Shown here piece after piece: positions 44,420-55,119 of a stretch of DNA of 64,000 nucleotides; position 1 is the stretch's first letter; each line of letters starts with the position of its first letter. Made by a program: the position numbers and the translations under genes. Below the pieces are notes generated by a model. That model worked only from the letters and a program-made list of their open reading frames with translations. It was not told the origin of the DNA and did not search any database. This stretch comes from Leguminivora glycinivorella (taxonomy: Eukaryota > Arthropoda > Insecta > Lepidoptera > Tortricidae). Location of the stretch: contig NC_062975.1 of the NCBI RefSeq assembly GCF_023078275.1, positions 23,528,641 through 23,592,640 on the forward strand, written 5' to 3'.

Positions 44420-44601
44420 CCACCGGCAGCTTGGGCCCTGCCCCGCTGCTGGCATATTATAAAAAGCACCCTAGGTTAGGTTTTTTATAATGTGTTTATA
44501 TGTTTTTTATATTGTTTTGTATGTGTTTTTGTATTTTACTTTTATATTCATATTATAAAAAGCTTAACCTAAGAAGCAAAATAAATAAAGGAAATAATAA
44601 T

Positions 44602-45295
44602 TTTCGGAATAAATATGAACTAATTCATTCAGGTGTACTGTTTATGTTGATTTTGTTACTAGACGAGTTAAACTTTAGTTTCGTGTATAAAGTTGATGCA
44701 ATAATTTATTTTTTCATATTCAGAAATTGTGAAATATTTCGTGTCACAATTTTGTGACATTGCCGATATTACTGGTAACCAAGTAACCATCTAGCATGTC
44801 CTAAAAAACGGACAGTGCCGACTTATGGGCAATCAAAATAGGGACAGAAAACGGACATTGCCATAAATGGGTTAAATAAGTTTTTTATTAAATTCTTAAT
44901 TGTTTTTATAATTACTGGGCCTAAATACAAACTATGCTTTAATACTAAATTTACATAACGTGGGTTTTTATTAACAAATGCAAAATCCGCCTTTAATTAG
45001 CAGTATAAACAATTTTCACTCATGAAACCTCTTCAAGCTGATGAAAAAGATATTATGATCCTTTAGGTCTTTAAAATGCTGGATGACTCACCACAAAATT
45101 CAGAACAGACTTAAAAAAGTTGTAAAATCTTCGCTGGTCTCAGGTCTTCGTAGTGGTGGTAGAAATAATAAGCGGACTGTAGTTTGGTGCTGGTTTTAAT
45201 CCGAATTGTGGAAGACAAAGAAAGTGGTACAGTGAATGTCGTTGGAGGCGGAATAACCGTAAGTTTTTAAAAAGCTCTAAAAGCTGTCAGATTTG
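44602..45295. other. AT-rich; contains repeated GGACATTGCC motifs
   Basis: 'tgtcctaaaaaacggaca' (44797-44814) and 'aaaacggacattgcca' (44848-44863) recur inverted at 49182-49199 and 49230-49245. They may be end motifs of a DNA transposon that later received the LTR element. No protein was recognised. Confidence 0.45.
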
Positions 45296-45296
45296 A

Positions 45297-45670
45297 ATGT
45301 GAATATTGCCAATTGTAAATAGTGATTTCAAGTATGATTTTATACACTCCAATGAATATTTTAGTTAAAAAATATGCAAGTAGTATTAATGAATAATAGA
45401 ATTATAAATGAACATTAAATAAAAATTGAATAAATTAAAACTGATGATTTGCAATGCGTAATGTCAACTTGAATACAATATTGAATATTTTAATGAAAGA
45501 ATATACAAATTGAAATGTCAAAAGTTGCATGATAATGAATTAGAATTAAAATGAATTATTATTATTAAATTTATAAAATTGAAAATTGATTTTTAATTAC
45601 AAAAATAATTAACTTAGTCTAACGAATACAGGATCAAAAATCAGGGTGATTTTTGAACGGTTTCGTAACA
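45297..45670 (-). repeat. 3' LTR
   Basis: From 'tgtgaatattgccaattgta' to 'tttttgaacggtttcgtaac'. Matches the right-hand copy base for base as far as I can read, apart from the first ~15 bases. Confidence 0.85.
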
Positions 45671-45917
45671 TGCTCCCGCCTTGAAGTCTGTGACTTCAAC
45701 TGTATGCCGAGGGGGAGGGTAGATGATGGTGCAGGCCGTGAGATACCGTCGCTGCCATGGATGCCTTCCAAGTTGTCCTGCAGATGAGTGCCACGAACCG
45801 GTGATGTCTTGGAGGCTGCAATCTGTGCATGTGGAACGAAATGTGTGGATCGCCCATCAGGAAGTGGAAAGGGAGGAAAGGACTTTAGGGACTGAAATTA
45901 AATTGGATTGAACTGCC

Positions 45918-46796
45918 CTAAGTTGGATCAGTAGGTATATGTGCATTGTGCAATGTACCTATATGTATGTGCATAAAATGTGTGAAAAATGTGTAAATGT
46001 GTAAATGAATAGGTGAATCCTCTAGCGCTTCACGCTCTCTTGTTAAGTCACACAACAAGAGCTGTACCGTTTCGTTATTCAAAAGAGGCCCTGCATGTAA
46101 GAACGTGAGGCGGTAATATTTGAATATCATGATGTATAATTGATGACACATGAAACTGAGCAACTCCGGACTTGCAAGAATATGATTATGGATGGAGTTG
46201 ATCGGTGCTCCCGCCACACGATTGGGATTGCATACGTGAATTATATAGCCATCTGTCGGCGGTTCATACAACTCGACGGATTGCTCGTCAGGATCAGCTT
46301 TTGAACATTGACATTGTATCGTACAACTGTCTCTCGGAACATTTGAATCTAATTCCCTAACCATAAACTGAATATTTGTATTTGAGGGAGTTTTATGTGC
46401 GGATATGGATACTTGTGTGTTTATCGTGCTATCTAACATATTTTTGATAGCCTGAGTGGACACTTTCACTGTTGAATTAAGTTTTGAATACTTATGAATC
46501 AGCACTTGTGCATTCGACATGCTAGCGAAGTAAATGTCTTCGAAGAGTGCCCGCTCATCCTCTATATACTCTCCGCTTGTGAATTCTGACAATATGTCTA
46601 TGTCTAGCAGCAATGTATCGAACTCATTGTATAAAAGCCCTATTTTGTCAAATCGAAGCTGCAGCTCTGCAAGCTGTAACTCGTTTACTTGCGGTTCAAC
46701 AGCTAGTTGCGACACAAAATTGTGAAAAACAGTAAGTTTACCTTTAATAAGTCCAAGCTTGTAATTAAGTTTATGAAAATCATGTTCCGATGACAT
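45918..46796 (-). CDS. Gag N-terminal protein of the LTR element, 292 aa
   Basis: The first 90 residues (YKLGLIKGKLTVFHNFVSQL, then LRFDKIGLLYNEFDTLLLDI) resemble the coiled-coil N-terminus of BEL/Pao Gag proteins, where 'IK--LT-F' and 'L---Y-EFD' recur. The rest (CQCSKADPDEQSVELYEPPT onward) is not familiar and has no zinc knuckle. The frame is intact with its own Met. Since no polymerase follows, the element depends on a relative for movement. The Gag call is inference from pattern, not a search. Confidence 0.6.
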   Translation of the reverse strand: MSSEHDFHKLNYKLGLIKGKLTVFHNFVSQLAVEPQVNELQLAELQLRFDKIGLLYNEFDTLLLDIDILSEFTSGEYIEDERALFEDIYFASMSNAQVLIHKYSKLNSTVKVSTQAIKNMLDSTINTQVSISAHKTPSNTNIQFMVRELDSNVPRDSCTIQCQCSKADPDEQSVELYEPPTDGYIIHVCNPNRVAGAPINSIHNHILASPELLSFMCHQLYIMIFKYYRLTFLHAGPLLNNETVQLLLCDLTREREALEDSPIHLHIYTFFTHFMHIHIGTLHNAHIPTDPT

Positions 46797-47797
46797 TGTG
46801 GCATAATAAAATGCTAAAAAATGAGCCTATAAATATTGGTACAAATTATGACCTTAAATAAAAACTTTGCTCTTAAAAAATCTCCAGGCGCTAAAACTAT
46901 TTGCTATGCGAATCAAAGGTATGCACTTGTATTACGTAACCTTGTTTACGACTTATTTGCACTGCAGTTAGTTATCAAGATTGTTTTAAGAACGTGTTTG
47001 CCTATTGTTTTGAAGTTTTTAATTGAAATTAGCGTAATAAAGTTACAAAATTATTGAATTATTGTTATCGTATTATATAGGAATTATGTGAAAGTGATAG
47101 TTTATATTAAAATCTTAAATATTATTACTGTGAACTGGGTCAAGAGGTTATACCTACTAAAATGAATATCTCTAGTGAATAATCCTATCGAAATGCCTAG
47201 TGGCTTCTAATCCAAACTATGGCAATGAATTAACTTTCTGCACTGAATGGGAAAGCAATGAATTTGGTATTTGAATAGGTATGACTGAATAATACCTAAT
47301 GAATATTGCAGCTACACAGAAAATGAAGAAAACAAAGGAATGTGGATAAAAAAAGAAAGGAATGGAACGATCTCACTTTGTTCGTTTTCCCTCCTGTGCT
47401 GGCTGCTGCTTGGTTTTGAATGCTGGCTCCCGCTGATCTCCACTGAATACTCCTGGACTGGTCTAGTTGGCGCTGAATTGGCTGGATCCCGCGACTGACT
47501 GCTGGTCACGGATGGATGCCCACTGCAATGGGATGCTGCGTGTGCTCGTCGCGACTTTCACCCGTCCTGGATCCTGGCTGATGGGATGGGACTCGATGAG
47601 TGGAAGCCCTGGAACCTGCACGCAGCTGAATACGCCCTGCGCCAACCTGGTCGACCCACGGCTTCGATGATGAAGACCCGTTGCATAGGTGGAGCCTGAC
47701 TCGGTGCCACAGTCCTGTCCTCTCACAATCCAGAGGCTTCGTAAGGACCATGTAAAATCCAAATTGCGTGGATATGGATTCCAAATTGTAAAAAATG

Positions 47798-48168
47798 TGA
47801 ATAAATGCGAATTGTAAATAGTGATTTCAAGTATGATTTTATACACTCCAATGAATATTTTAGTTAAAAAATATGCAAGTAGTATTAATGAATAATAGAA
47901 TTATAAATGAACATTAAATAAAAATTGAATAAATTAAAACTGATGATTTGCAATGCGTAATGTCAACTTGAATACAATATTGAATATTTTAATGAAAGAA
48001 TATACAAATTGAAATGTCAAAAGTTGCATGATAATGAATTAGAATTAAAATGAATTATTATTATTAAATTTATAAAATTGAAAATTGATTTTTAATTACA
48101 AAAATAATTAACTTAGTCTAACGAATACAGGATCAAAAATCAGGGTGATTTTTGAACGGTTTCGTAAC
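47798..48168 (-). repeat. 5' LTR
   Basis: Second copy of the direct repeat, ending 'acggtttcgtaaca' next to 'aaagtaaag'. Directly inside it on the minus strand, 'ttggaatccatatcc' could serve as a primer site, not assigned to a tRNA. Confidence 0.85.
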
Positions 48169-50032
48169 AAAAGTAAAGTTGCTCATGTGTAGAGACAAAG
48201 GAAATCATTTATATTCTGGCAAAACTTTCCATACCTAATGTCAAACACCAAGGACCAAGAGTCTGCAGTCATGGAGTATGTTATGAAGATACGCAATAAA
48301 ATTATATATCAGCTTCTATTTTTGGCTTAGGATAATCAATATGATACCACTATGTTGCCAGATGCCAATATGATCAAGAAATATGTAATTTTTAATGTGA
48401 AAGTTAACTTTTCCTGTGCTCAGAATTCAGTTGTCAATCTAATAAAGAAACAAGAAAGACAAGACTGTGAGACCACAATGAATGGTTTAAATATTTACGT
48501 ATTTAGTCTTAATACTTACAACAACTGTAATTTATAACTAGCCGTAGCTTAGAAACTTACAGATTTATTAAATATTTTTGAATGTGGGTAGTTTTACACG
48601 TTACAATTGGGACAGACGTGAAAACATAATTTCTTGTTCAGACAGATGTTGTACAGAGTTCGAAACGAGATTATTTTTAATTCCGTATACCTACCGATAT
48701 ACATAATATGTCTTAAATGTTAATTACTATATTACTATCGGCATAACAGCGTAAAAATAATTATGTTTGAGTTAACATTTTCATAAAAGGTGTCATTTTG
48801 AATCACCAAATAAAAAACGTGTATTTCAGGAAGGGAAGGTATGTATTGACTACCTAGTACCTACCTTACTTTTTCAATAGTTATAATATTGAAACTCATT
48901 TGTAAGTAAACTAAACGAGAAGAATTATGCTCTGGTCTGTAGAAATTATAAATTAGATAAGAATATTGGGGTTTAGGCTAAGGGATGAATATGTTTTGAT
49001 TGTATACCATAATAACATTTATATACTTAATAGTTTTTTGGATTGTCATGTCTTTTTTAATCTTCTGATGATTGTTTAAGTGTTTTTAATTATTTAGTAG
49101 TGTGTTATTTTAATAATTTAAGGTTTTTTCACTTTATAATACGTAATTTAATTTTTGTTCTTGGACACCTTATGACGGCGTTGTCCGTTTTTTAGGACAA
49201 CCTTTGGAGCCATCACTCAGTGAGATTCCTGGCAATGTCCGTTTTAACGGACGTTCTGAAAATCCTACTTTCAAAATACTTTCATTTATTTTTTCTGAAA
49301 AATGGTTCGTTTTGACCCATAACTATACCTAAAAACATGCAAAGAGATACATGGTTACATTACTTCATGTCTTGCCGTGTTAAGGGTTAACGTTATTTTT
49401 ATGCGTAGGTATTATTTTAGTAGGTAGTTTGGCAAATAGATTATCTAATATCGAATGTGTCAACGTTAAACAAGCTTAACAAATCACTTTGATATGTCAC
49501 TTACATTATTTGTTTGTAATTTACATTCTTTATGTAGAATGATGTCCTTTACCTCCCGTACTAGTTATAAACTGTATCACGGTGAGGTAAGAATCGTCAT
49601 CCATTGGCATTTAATAAACAAAATATGATAGTAGGTTGATGTGTTACACTTAAATAATTAAATTACGGCTACTGCCAAAATGCTATTAAAACTAATCTTA
49701 TTGTTTACCTTTGCAAGTTCATAACTTGTATCGTAATTAAACACTGATGAGTTGATGTTGAGTCATTTGTGCACATTATTCGGTTATATTAAAGTTGAAC
49801 AGTTTAAACTAAATTACATATTATAAATAATATTGACTATTTTTCCACCTTCGCACAATCACATAGCCGTAGTCGTCAAAACTAAGTCAGAACTGTCAAT
49901 GCTGCTGTCTAACCATAGACATTTATAAAAAATCACTAAAAAAATCATTGCGCTTTAAAATTAATGAAGTCTGATTCTCTCACTCACTGACTCATTTTGC
50001 AATAATTTTGCAAACCCATCTTCATTTGCATC
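48169..50032. other. AT-rich stretch, no gene recognised
   Basis: Frames are short. Inverted GGACA motifs at 49182-49245 pair with those at 44797-44863. No domain was seen. Confidence 0.4.
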
Positions 50033-50158
50033 TTTTAGCGTCTCGCGAGCGTAGCGTCGGGCCAACTGTATAGCAAAGCCTGACCCTGCGTCAGCGCGAC
50101 GTCGACGCAGCGTCTTTTTCCATACAATTGGCCCGACGGTAGATGTGGGCCCTAAAAG
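50033..50158. mobile_element. GC-rich MITE
   Basis: 'gcgtcgggccaactgtat' mirrors 'atacaattggcccgacgg', with 'cttttag' and 'ctaaaag' at the ends. The interior 'gcgtcagcgcgacgtcgacg' is GC-rich. Confidence 0.65.
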
Positions 50159-50237
50159 TCACTGAACAAACATAATATATCTTCATTTGAGGAATGAGTA
50201 GTATAAAATGTTACTTCGTGTCACAGGGAACCGGTGT

Positions 50238-50380
50238 TATACTCTGACAAACAAATCTGTCTGTCTGTCAAGAACTAAGAAAACTATAGGTATCCTTTTC
50301 TCTAACACCCTAAAGAAAAGGATGCATAATTATAGTATTCTTTGTTCTTATTTACTGACAGACTTGTTTAACAGAGTATA
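50238..50380. mobile_element. Hairpin MITE (caaacaagtctgtcag), copy 1
   Basis: The ends 'tactctgacaaacaaatctg' and 'cagacttgtttaacagagta' are inverted. In the centre 'atccttttct' pairs with 'agaaaaggat'. TA at both edges may be the duplication. Confidence 0.75.
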
Positions 50381-50711
50381 TTTCAATATTTTAGTGTAAC
50401 CTCCTTCCTGCGAAATAGAAAATAAAATTTAGGTACTGCACTCAATAAAAAAAAAGTTGCAAAGTTTTATGTCATAAAGACAAACCGTTCGAAAATATTT
50501 TGACAATTATTCAACAAAATCCACAATGTCTGCAATTCCACAATAAAAATATGATTCAATAGACCAAAAACCATCTTACCTCAAAAACTGTTTAATATTT
50601 GGGCCTTCAGTACCATATAGCTACTTACCAAATTCAATCATGAGTAGGAGAAATAATAAAAAACTGAACTTGAAAGGAAAAAGCTTATGTGAGTATAAAT
50701 AAATATATTAC

Positions 50712-50887
50712 TAGCTTTTGTCCGCGGCTTCGCTCGCGTTAGAAAGAGACAAAAAGTAGCCTATGTCACTCTCCATCCCTTCAACTATCTTCAATTAAAA
50801 AATCACGACAATTCGTCGCTCCGTTTTGCCGTGAAGGACGGACAAACAAACAGACACACACACTTTCCCATTTATAATATTAGTATG
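50712..50887 (-). repeat. Family B repeat, minus strand
   Basis: From 'ctagcttttgtccgcggctt' to 'ataatattagtatggat'; lacks the central segment. Confidence 0.8.
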
Positions 50888-50902
50888 GATTAGTATGGAT
50901 TA

Positions 50903-51157
50903 CTAGCTTTTGCCCGCGGCTTCGCTCGCGTTACTTTTGAAAATTGCGCATTGCTCCATACAAACTTCCACCCATGACCCACCATTTTAGGGAAGTGGGG
51001 GGTTAGAAAGAGATAAAATTTTACCTATGTCCCTCTCCATTCCTTCCACTATTTCCACTTAAAAAAATCACGTCAATTTGTCGCTCTGTTTTGCCGTGAA
51101 AGACGGACTAACAAACAGACACAAACTTTCCCATTTAAAATATTAAGTATGGATTAT
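50903..51157 (-). repeat. Family B repeat, minus strand, full length
   Basis: From 'ctagcttttgcccgcggctt' to 'aagtatggatta', with the centre 'cttccacccatgacccacca'. It lies beside another copy in the same orientation. Confidence 0.8.
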
Positions 51158-51167
51158 GAATAATTCC

Positions 51168-51494
51168 CGAAAAGGTTGTACATGTGGATCACGTCTCCGA
51201 TTTTTATAAAAATTGGTAAGCTGATAGAGTCCATGATGCTAAGCAAGATCCACTATTAGGTTTCCAAAATGTTCTAGGTAGTTTGTATGAAACCTTTTTT
51301 TGTTTCCAGATTTCTATACATTTTTGGTAACAAAAAAGGAAAATTTCATACAAACTACCTGGGAAACCACTAGGTTTCCCTAATGTTCCATTTTGAGCAA
51401 AATCCACTAGGATCTTGCTCAAAATCATGGACTCTATCAGGCTACCAATTTTTATCAAAATCGGAGACGTGATCCACATGTACAAACTTTTCAA
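51168..51494. mobile_element. 327-bp inverted-repeat element
   Basis: 'tacatgtggatcacgtctcc' on the left mirrors 'ggagacgtgatccacatgta' on the right. Further pairs are 'gatagagtccatgat' with 'atcatggactctatc', and 'aggtagtttgtatgaaa' with 'tttcatacaaactacct' around the centre. Confidence 0.8.
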
Positions 51495-52265
51495 GAATCG
51501 CTAAAATAGTATTTAGAGAATATTCCATCAATTATTTATCTACATAGAGTAATAGGCTAGTTTCCTATACTTAAAATAAAATATTTTATGCAGTGCATGA
51601 AATAAAGCACCACCTAATTAGAAGAAAAATGTGGACAGCAATCATGTTTAAACATAATTTATATTTAATAAGTCAAAGAGAAAGATAATTATAAAGTAAA
51701 TGAATTGACCGTGACGTCACTCCTCAGTATTTTATAGTAATTCCATATTAGCAAATCGTTTTGACAGTTCTTAAAAAGAAGCTGATTTGACTACTAGGAA
51801 ACTAGCCTATTGGAATACGTAAACAGCAGGATACTTTTAAAAATATTTTTAGAAACAGAAGCAAACGATCGATAAATAAAATTGTACTTAGGCATCCGTG
51901 TTCAATGTTGCTGCACAGCCCTTATGGGTACGTATAATGAGTAACGACGCCAAGGGAAAGCAACCCGGATTTAAAACCTCTGGAGTTACAGGGGTCCAAA
52001 GGCTACTGTAACTGCGTACTATGAGGCACGCCATTTACATGGTTTGAAGTTTGAATTGCCCCAGTTTTGAAGGGGTCCCAATATTATTTATTCTGTCATT
52101 CCTGTTCCTTTAATTATTTATTTGAAGCGTTGGAACTCTTACATCCATTATTAAAAAATGGTCTACCTCAAACACTCTTGTTTTTGGTAACTTTGATGAC
52201 AGAGCAATGAGAGAGAGTTTCAAATTCTAATTAATTTAATGTTAAAATTGTTTATAAAATTACAG
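51495..52265. other. Probable intron or upstream sequence of the host gene
   Basis: No exon was recognised. The stretch ends in the acceptor 'gtttataaaattacag'. Confidence 0.45.
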
Positions 52266-52411
52266 TGGTGGCTCCAGAACACGGGCTTCTCAATGAAACG
52301 GACTCTGACAACTCTGTTATGTCCAACGACCAAGTCTTCAAGAGCCAGACTTTGGTGATGGATATGCACGGAACGCAGCGGGATGAACTGCCTGACAATC
52401 CGCTTCCTGAG
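52266..52411 (+). CDS. Unknown host gene, exon a
   Basis: Bounded by acceptor 'aaaattacag' and donor 'gtaagg'. Enters with one base carried from an upstream exon and leaves in phase 0. Encodes VAPEHGLLNETDSDNSVM, then SNDQVFKSQTLVMDMHGTQR and DELPDNPLPE: acidic, Asn/Asp-rich, no domain known to me. No start codon fits, so an earlier exon exists, probably beyond the repeats to the left or outside the window. The phase match with the next exon is the main support. Confidence 0.7.
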
Positions 52412-52439
52412 GTAAGGGCTGCCATACTAATCTATATTA

Positions 52440-53010
52440 GGATGTTATAGAACTTTGGTTCTTTGCCAGAATTGCTAAATGACCCCTAAGGCTCTCCTCA
52501 AACAAATCGACACGGAATCTGCTTTCGCCGACCAAAACTCGCTCGTTGGCAAGAACACGCGTACGGATGCGTTCAGCGACGATGACGCGTAACGGCTCAA
52601 GCTGGACTTCCGAGCAAAGCGGCTCCGGCGTCACTAACGCAGCGACACTGACGCGGCGACAGAACCTTAATAAAGTTCATCATCCTAGATTGCTTCATGT
52701 CTTCTATATGCCTGGACCTGAATTCTATGGAAAAACAATGGCGACTGTCGCCAGAGTCGCGTCGCTCGGAAGCGAACCTGCGTATGTTACCGCTGCGACA
52801 CTGAAGCAGCGGCTCTGACGCTGCGGCCATTGCGATAGAGCCGCTTTGCTCGGAAGTCCACCTTCAGCCACGACATTGGTCTAAGCGCGACAGCGGTGAG
52901 CGGCGGCCATACATTGGAGCGAGACACAGCGATGGGACTTTTCATTCGCACGTATGGCTGCGGCTCACCGCTGTCGCGCTTAGACCAATGTCGTGACTGG
53001 GCCGTAAGCG
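52440..53010. repeat. GC-rich compound hairpins in an intron
   Basis: 'ggacttccgagcaaagcggc' (about 52606) is inverted at 52846 ('gccgctttgctcggaagtcc'). At 52871-52998 'ttggtctaagcgcgacagcg' mirrors 'cgctgtcgcgcttagaccaa'. Probably two overlapping MITEs of one GC-rich kind. Confidence 0.65.
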
Positions 53011-53127
53011 TCTTCATACCAACAAGCGTTTTTTTTTTTATTGGTCAGCTAGAGCCGTTTCTGCGTCGATATATTTGGGGAAAACCTTACCCACTTGTAT
53101 TTAAGGCTCAGTGTAAGTAATGAATGA

Positions 53128-53387
53128 AATCCATACTAATATTGTAAATGGGAAAGTGTGTGTGTCTGTTTGTTTGTCCGTCTTTCACGGCAAAACGGAG
53201 CGACGTATTGACGTGATTTTTTCAATGGAGATAGTCGAAGGGATGAGTGACATAGGCTACTTTTTGTCTCTTTTTAACCCCCCCCCCTCCACTTTTCTAA
53301 AATGGGTGGGCGGAGGGTGGAAATTTGTATGGAGCATTCCGCAATTTTCGAATTTAACGCGAGCGAAGCCGCGGGCAAAAGCTATAT
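53128..53387 (+). repeat. Family B repeat, full length
   Basis: From 'aatccatactaatattgtaa' to 'gaagccgcgggcaaaagcta'. A hairpin MITE follows at once. Confidence 0.85.
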
Positions 53388-53515
53388 TCTGTCAAACAAG
53401 TCTGTCAGTAAATAAGAACTAAGAAAACTATAGGTAACCTTTTCTCTAGCACCCTAAAGAAAAGGATGCATATAGTTTTCTTTGTTCTTATTTACTGACA
53501 GACTTGGTTGAAAGC
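53388..53515. mobile_element. Hairpin MITE (caaacaagtctgtcag), copy 2
   Basis: Ends 'ctgtcaaacaagtctgtcag' and 'ctgacagacttggttgaaag' are inverted, and the centre 'ggtaaccttttct' pairs with 'agaaaaggatgc'. It is inserted at the very end of the family B repeat; 'aaagcta' occurs at both edges. Confidence 0.8.
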
Positions 53516-53584
53516 TAGTAACTAATAAAAGAGCACCATCAATTTTGATACTTTTTTTGCCTACGTTAACTTAAGGCAGAGAAA

Positions 53585-53665
53585 CTTAATTAGTTTCATG
53601 TGCTCTGCCTACCCCTTTATGGAATTCAGGCATGATTACATGTATATTATATATGCATATGTATG
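53585..53665 (+). repeat. RTE LINE 3'-end fragment
   Basis: 'ctctgcctacccctttatgg' and 'ttcaggcatgattacatgta' match the end of RTE elements such as the one at 15150-15200. Confidence 0.55.
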
Positions 53666-53698
53666 AATGATGATGAGACCATAACTTAGCATGTCCAG

Positions 53699-53873
53699 GT
53701 GAAGACCCGGAAACTTCTAAAGAAGAAGCGGACCAGACCTGATCCAGCTCAACCGGGGCAGGACCCGAGTGCAGGCAGCTTGACCAGCAGTTCAGAAAGC
53801 TCCGTCGTGCCACCAGCGCCTGAGAAACAGGAGGAGTTCTTCGATGCCCATGAGAGCTATTACAATATTCAAG
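53699..53873 (+). CDS. Unknown host gene, exon b
   Basis: Acceptor 'ttagcatgtccag', donor 'gtaaag'. Enters in phase 0, as exon a leaves, and exits with one base. Encodes VKTRKLLKKKRTRPDPAQPG, then a Ser/Pro/Glu-rich part with EKQEEFFDAHESYYNIQ. The Lys/Arg cluster KKKR could be a nuclear signal (inference). Likely disordered. Confidence 0.75.
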
Positions 53874-54029
53874 GTAAAGTAGGCTAATCTTATTGATGAT
53901 AATGCGTTTGATTTTGTCCACGTGCTTTGGAAGTGTAGAAATTTGACAGTTTTTCTACGGAAATATGAAATATCTTAACTTCCCCAGCATGTGGACAAGG
54001 TGTGAATGAGATCAAAGGTCAGGGTGACA

Positions 54030-54356
54030 ATTCATTTTAATAATATCGTTTGTTATAGTGTGTTTGAGAGTGCCACTTTCGTCTGGAGGTCGCGGGTTCG
54101 AACCCCGGGTCGCATCAATGACTTTTTAGAATTTATGCTCGAAATGTCCTTTGATATTTGGCAGTCGCTTTTCGGCGAAGGAAAACATCGTGAGGAAACT
54201 AATTTCAATAACGTCTATTTACCCTTCGGATTGGAAGGTCATATGGCGGTCGCTTCCGTAAAAACTAGTAGGCATTAGTCTTGGGATTAGTTGTCTTGGG
54301 GTCCAGGCTCCCATGAGCCGTGGCAAATGCCGGGATAACGCAAGGAGGAGGATGAT
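54030..54356 (+). repeat. SINE with tRNA-like head (cgtgaggaaac family)
   Basis: 'ggtcgcgggttcgaaccccg' is a B box. It is followed by 'tcggcgaaggaaaacatcgt' and 'gaggaaact', a body I know from many moths, and a 'ggaggaggatgatg' tail. Lies in the intron between exons b and c. Confidence 0.8.
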
Positions 54357-54629
54357 GCTTTGAAGCTACAGAAAACGAACACTTCATTCGCTAGGTGAAC
54401 GACTGGTGTTCCACTCATTCTGTTAAATCTTATGAAATAAAATTAGTTCCAACTGTTTTTGTTAGCACAACTGTTTGACATTCCTTATGGCTAACTTTAT
54501 TTGTGACAACCATCGCCACTCCTTTAACCTGCCTTGCCAATAAAGTCTTCATGCTGATTTACTCGCTGCACGCTGTTCCCGAGAGAAAAAAAAAACGATT
54601 CTCGGAATAAACATGTTAACCAATTTCAG

Positions 54630-54862
54630 AAGATCAAGCAAGTACAACGCCCAACGCTTCCATCCCTACCAATCCTCCCCTACCTGTCACCGTTACCTCA
54701 AAACAACCAGTGAACCCCGAAGCCCTACGCCTGGCCACGCCACAGAACTCCCCACAGGACAAGCGAGCGCCCGAGACCACTGTAGTAGCAGCGGCCCCGG
54801 AGGTTGCTCCGGTCGCTACTACTCAAGACACCGCGACTGGGCAGACTCCTCTCACGAGCGCT
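54630..54862 (+). CDS. Unknown host gene, exon c
   Basis: Acceptor 'aaccaatttcag', donor 'gtaagt'. The carried G plus AA completes Glu, giving EDQASTTPNASIPTNPPLPV, then PVNPEALRLATPQNSPQDKR and APEVAPVATTQDTATGQTP. Exits in phase 0. Pro/Thr/Ala-rich low-complexity protein, no domain recognised. The phase agreement with exon b makes this a real exon. Confidence 0.75.
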
Positions 54863-55119
54863 GTAAGTGGCGCTTAAGCATATTCGCATGAAACGCTTTG
54901 CTTCTTTTTTAACCGCCGCCCATGACAACGTTTCAAAATTTTCAATGTCCCTAAATCGAAAACCATTTCGAGATATACGCTTGTAGATCACATAAATAGT
55001 TTTTTTTATTTTTTTTTCCGTATTTTTAGTATAAAAAATCTTAAAAATAGTTTAAAGGGGAAGTGACGTCAAATAGCTGATTTAGAGCTGCCACTATAAC
55101 AAAAAATCAATGTCATAAA

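Larger units (their letters stand above)
40691..44601 (+). mobile_element. R4/Dong-like LINE, copy C (best preserved)
   Basis: Follows an (aat)n tract of about eight units. It has a short 5' UTR unlike that of copy B, coding 40789-44419 with two frame breaks, and a 3' UTR carrying a 15-nt internal duplication (44453-44467 and 44549-44563, 'catattataaaaagc'). It ends 'aaaggaaataataa'. Confidence 0.88.
45297..48168 (-). mobile_element. Gag-only LTR retrotransposon (BEL/Pao-like) on the minus strand
   Basis: Direct repeats of about 370 bp at 45297-45670 and 47798-48168 are the LTRs. On the minus strand they start TGTTACGAAACCG. Next to the 3' LTR lies a purine-rich 'aaggcgggagca', the expected polypurine tract. 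Between them are a GC-rich leader of about 1 kb (46797-47797) and one gag-like frame (45918-46796). No protease, RT or integrase is present. The LTRs look identical over at least 350 bp, so the insertion is recent. No clear target duplication was found. Confidence 0.85.

Noticed and set aside
45723..45911. 62-codon plus-strand frame inside the LTR element
   Set aside because: Short, Cys/Arg-rich by chance; lies between the gag stop and the purine tract on the opposite strand.
47463..47846. Open frames in the LTR element leader
   Set aside because: GC-rich leader gives chance frames on both strands; none resembles a retroelement protein.
54050..54115. tRNA gene at 'ggttcgaaccccgg'
   Set aside because: B box only, followed by a known SINE body and tail.
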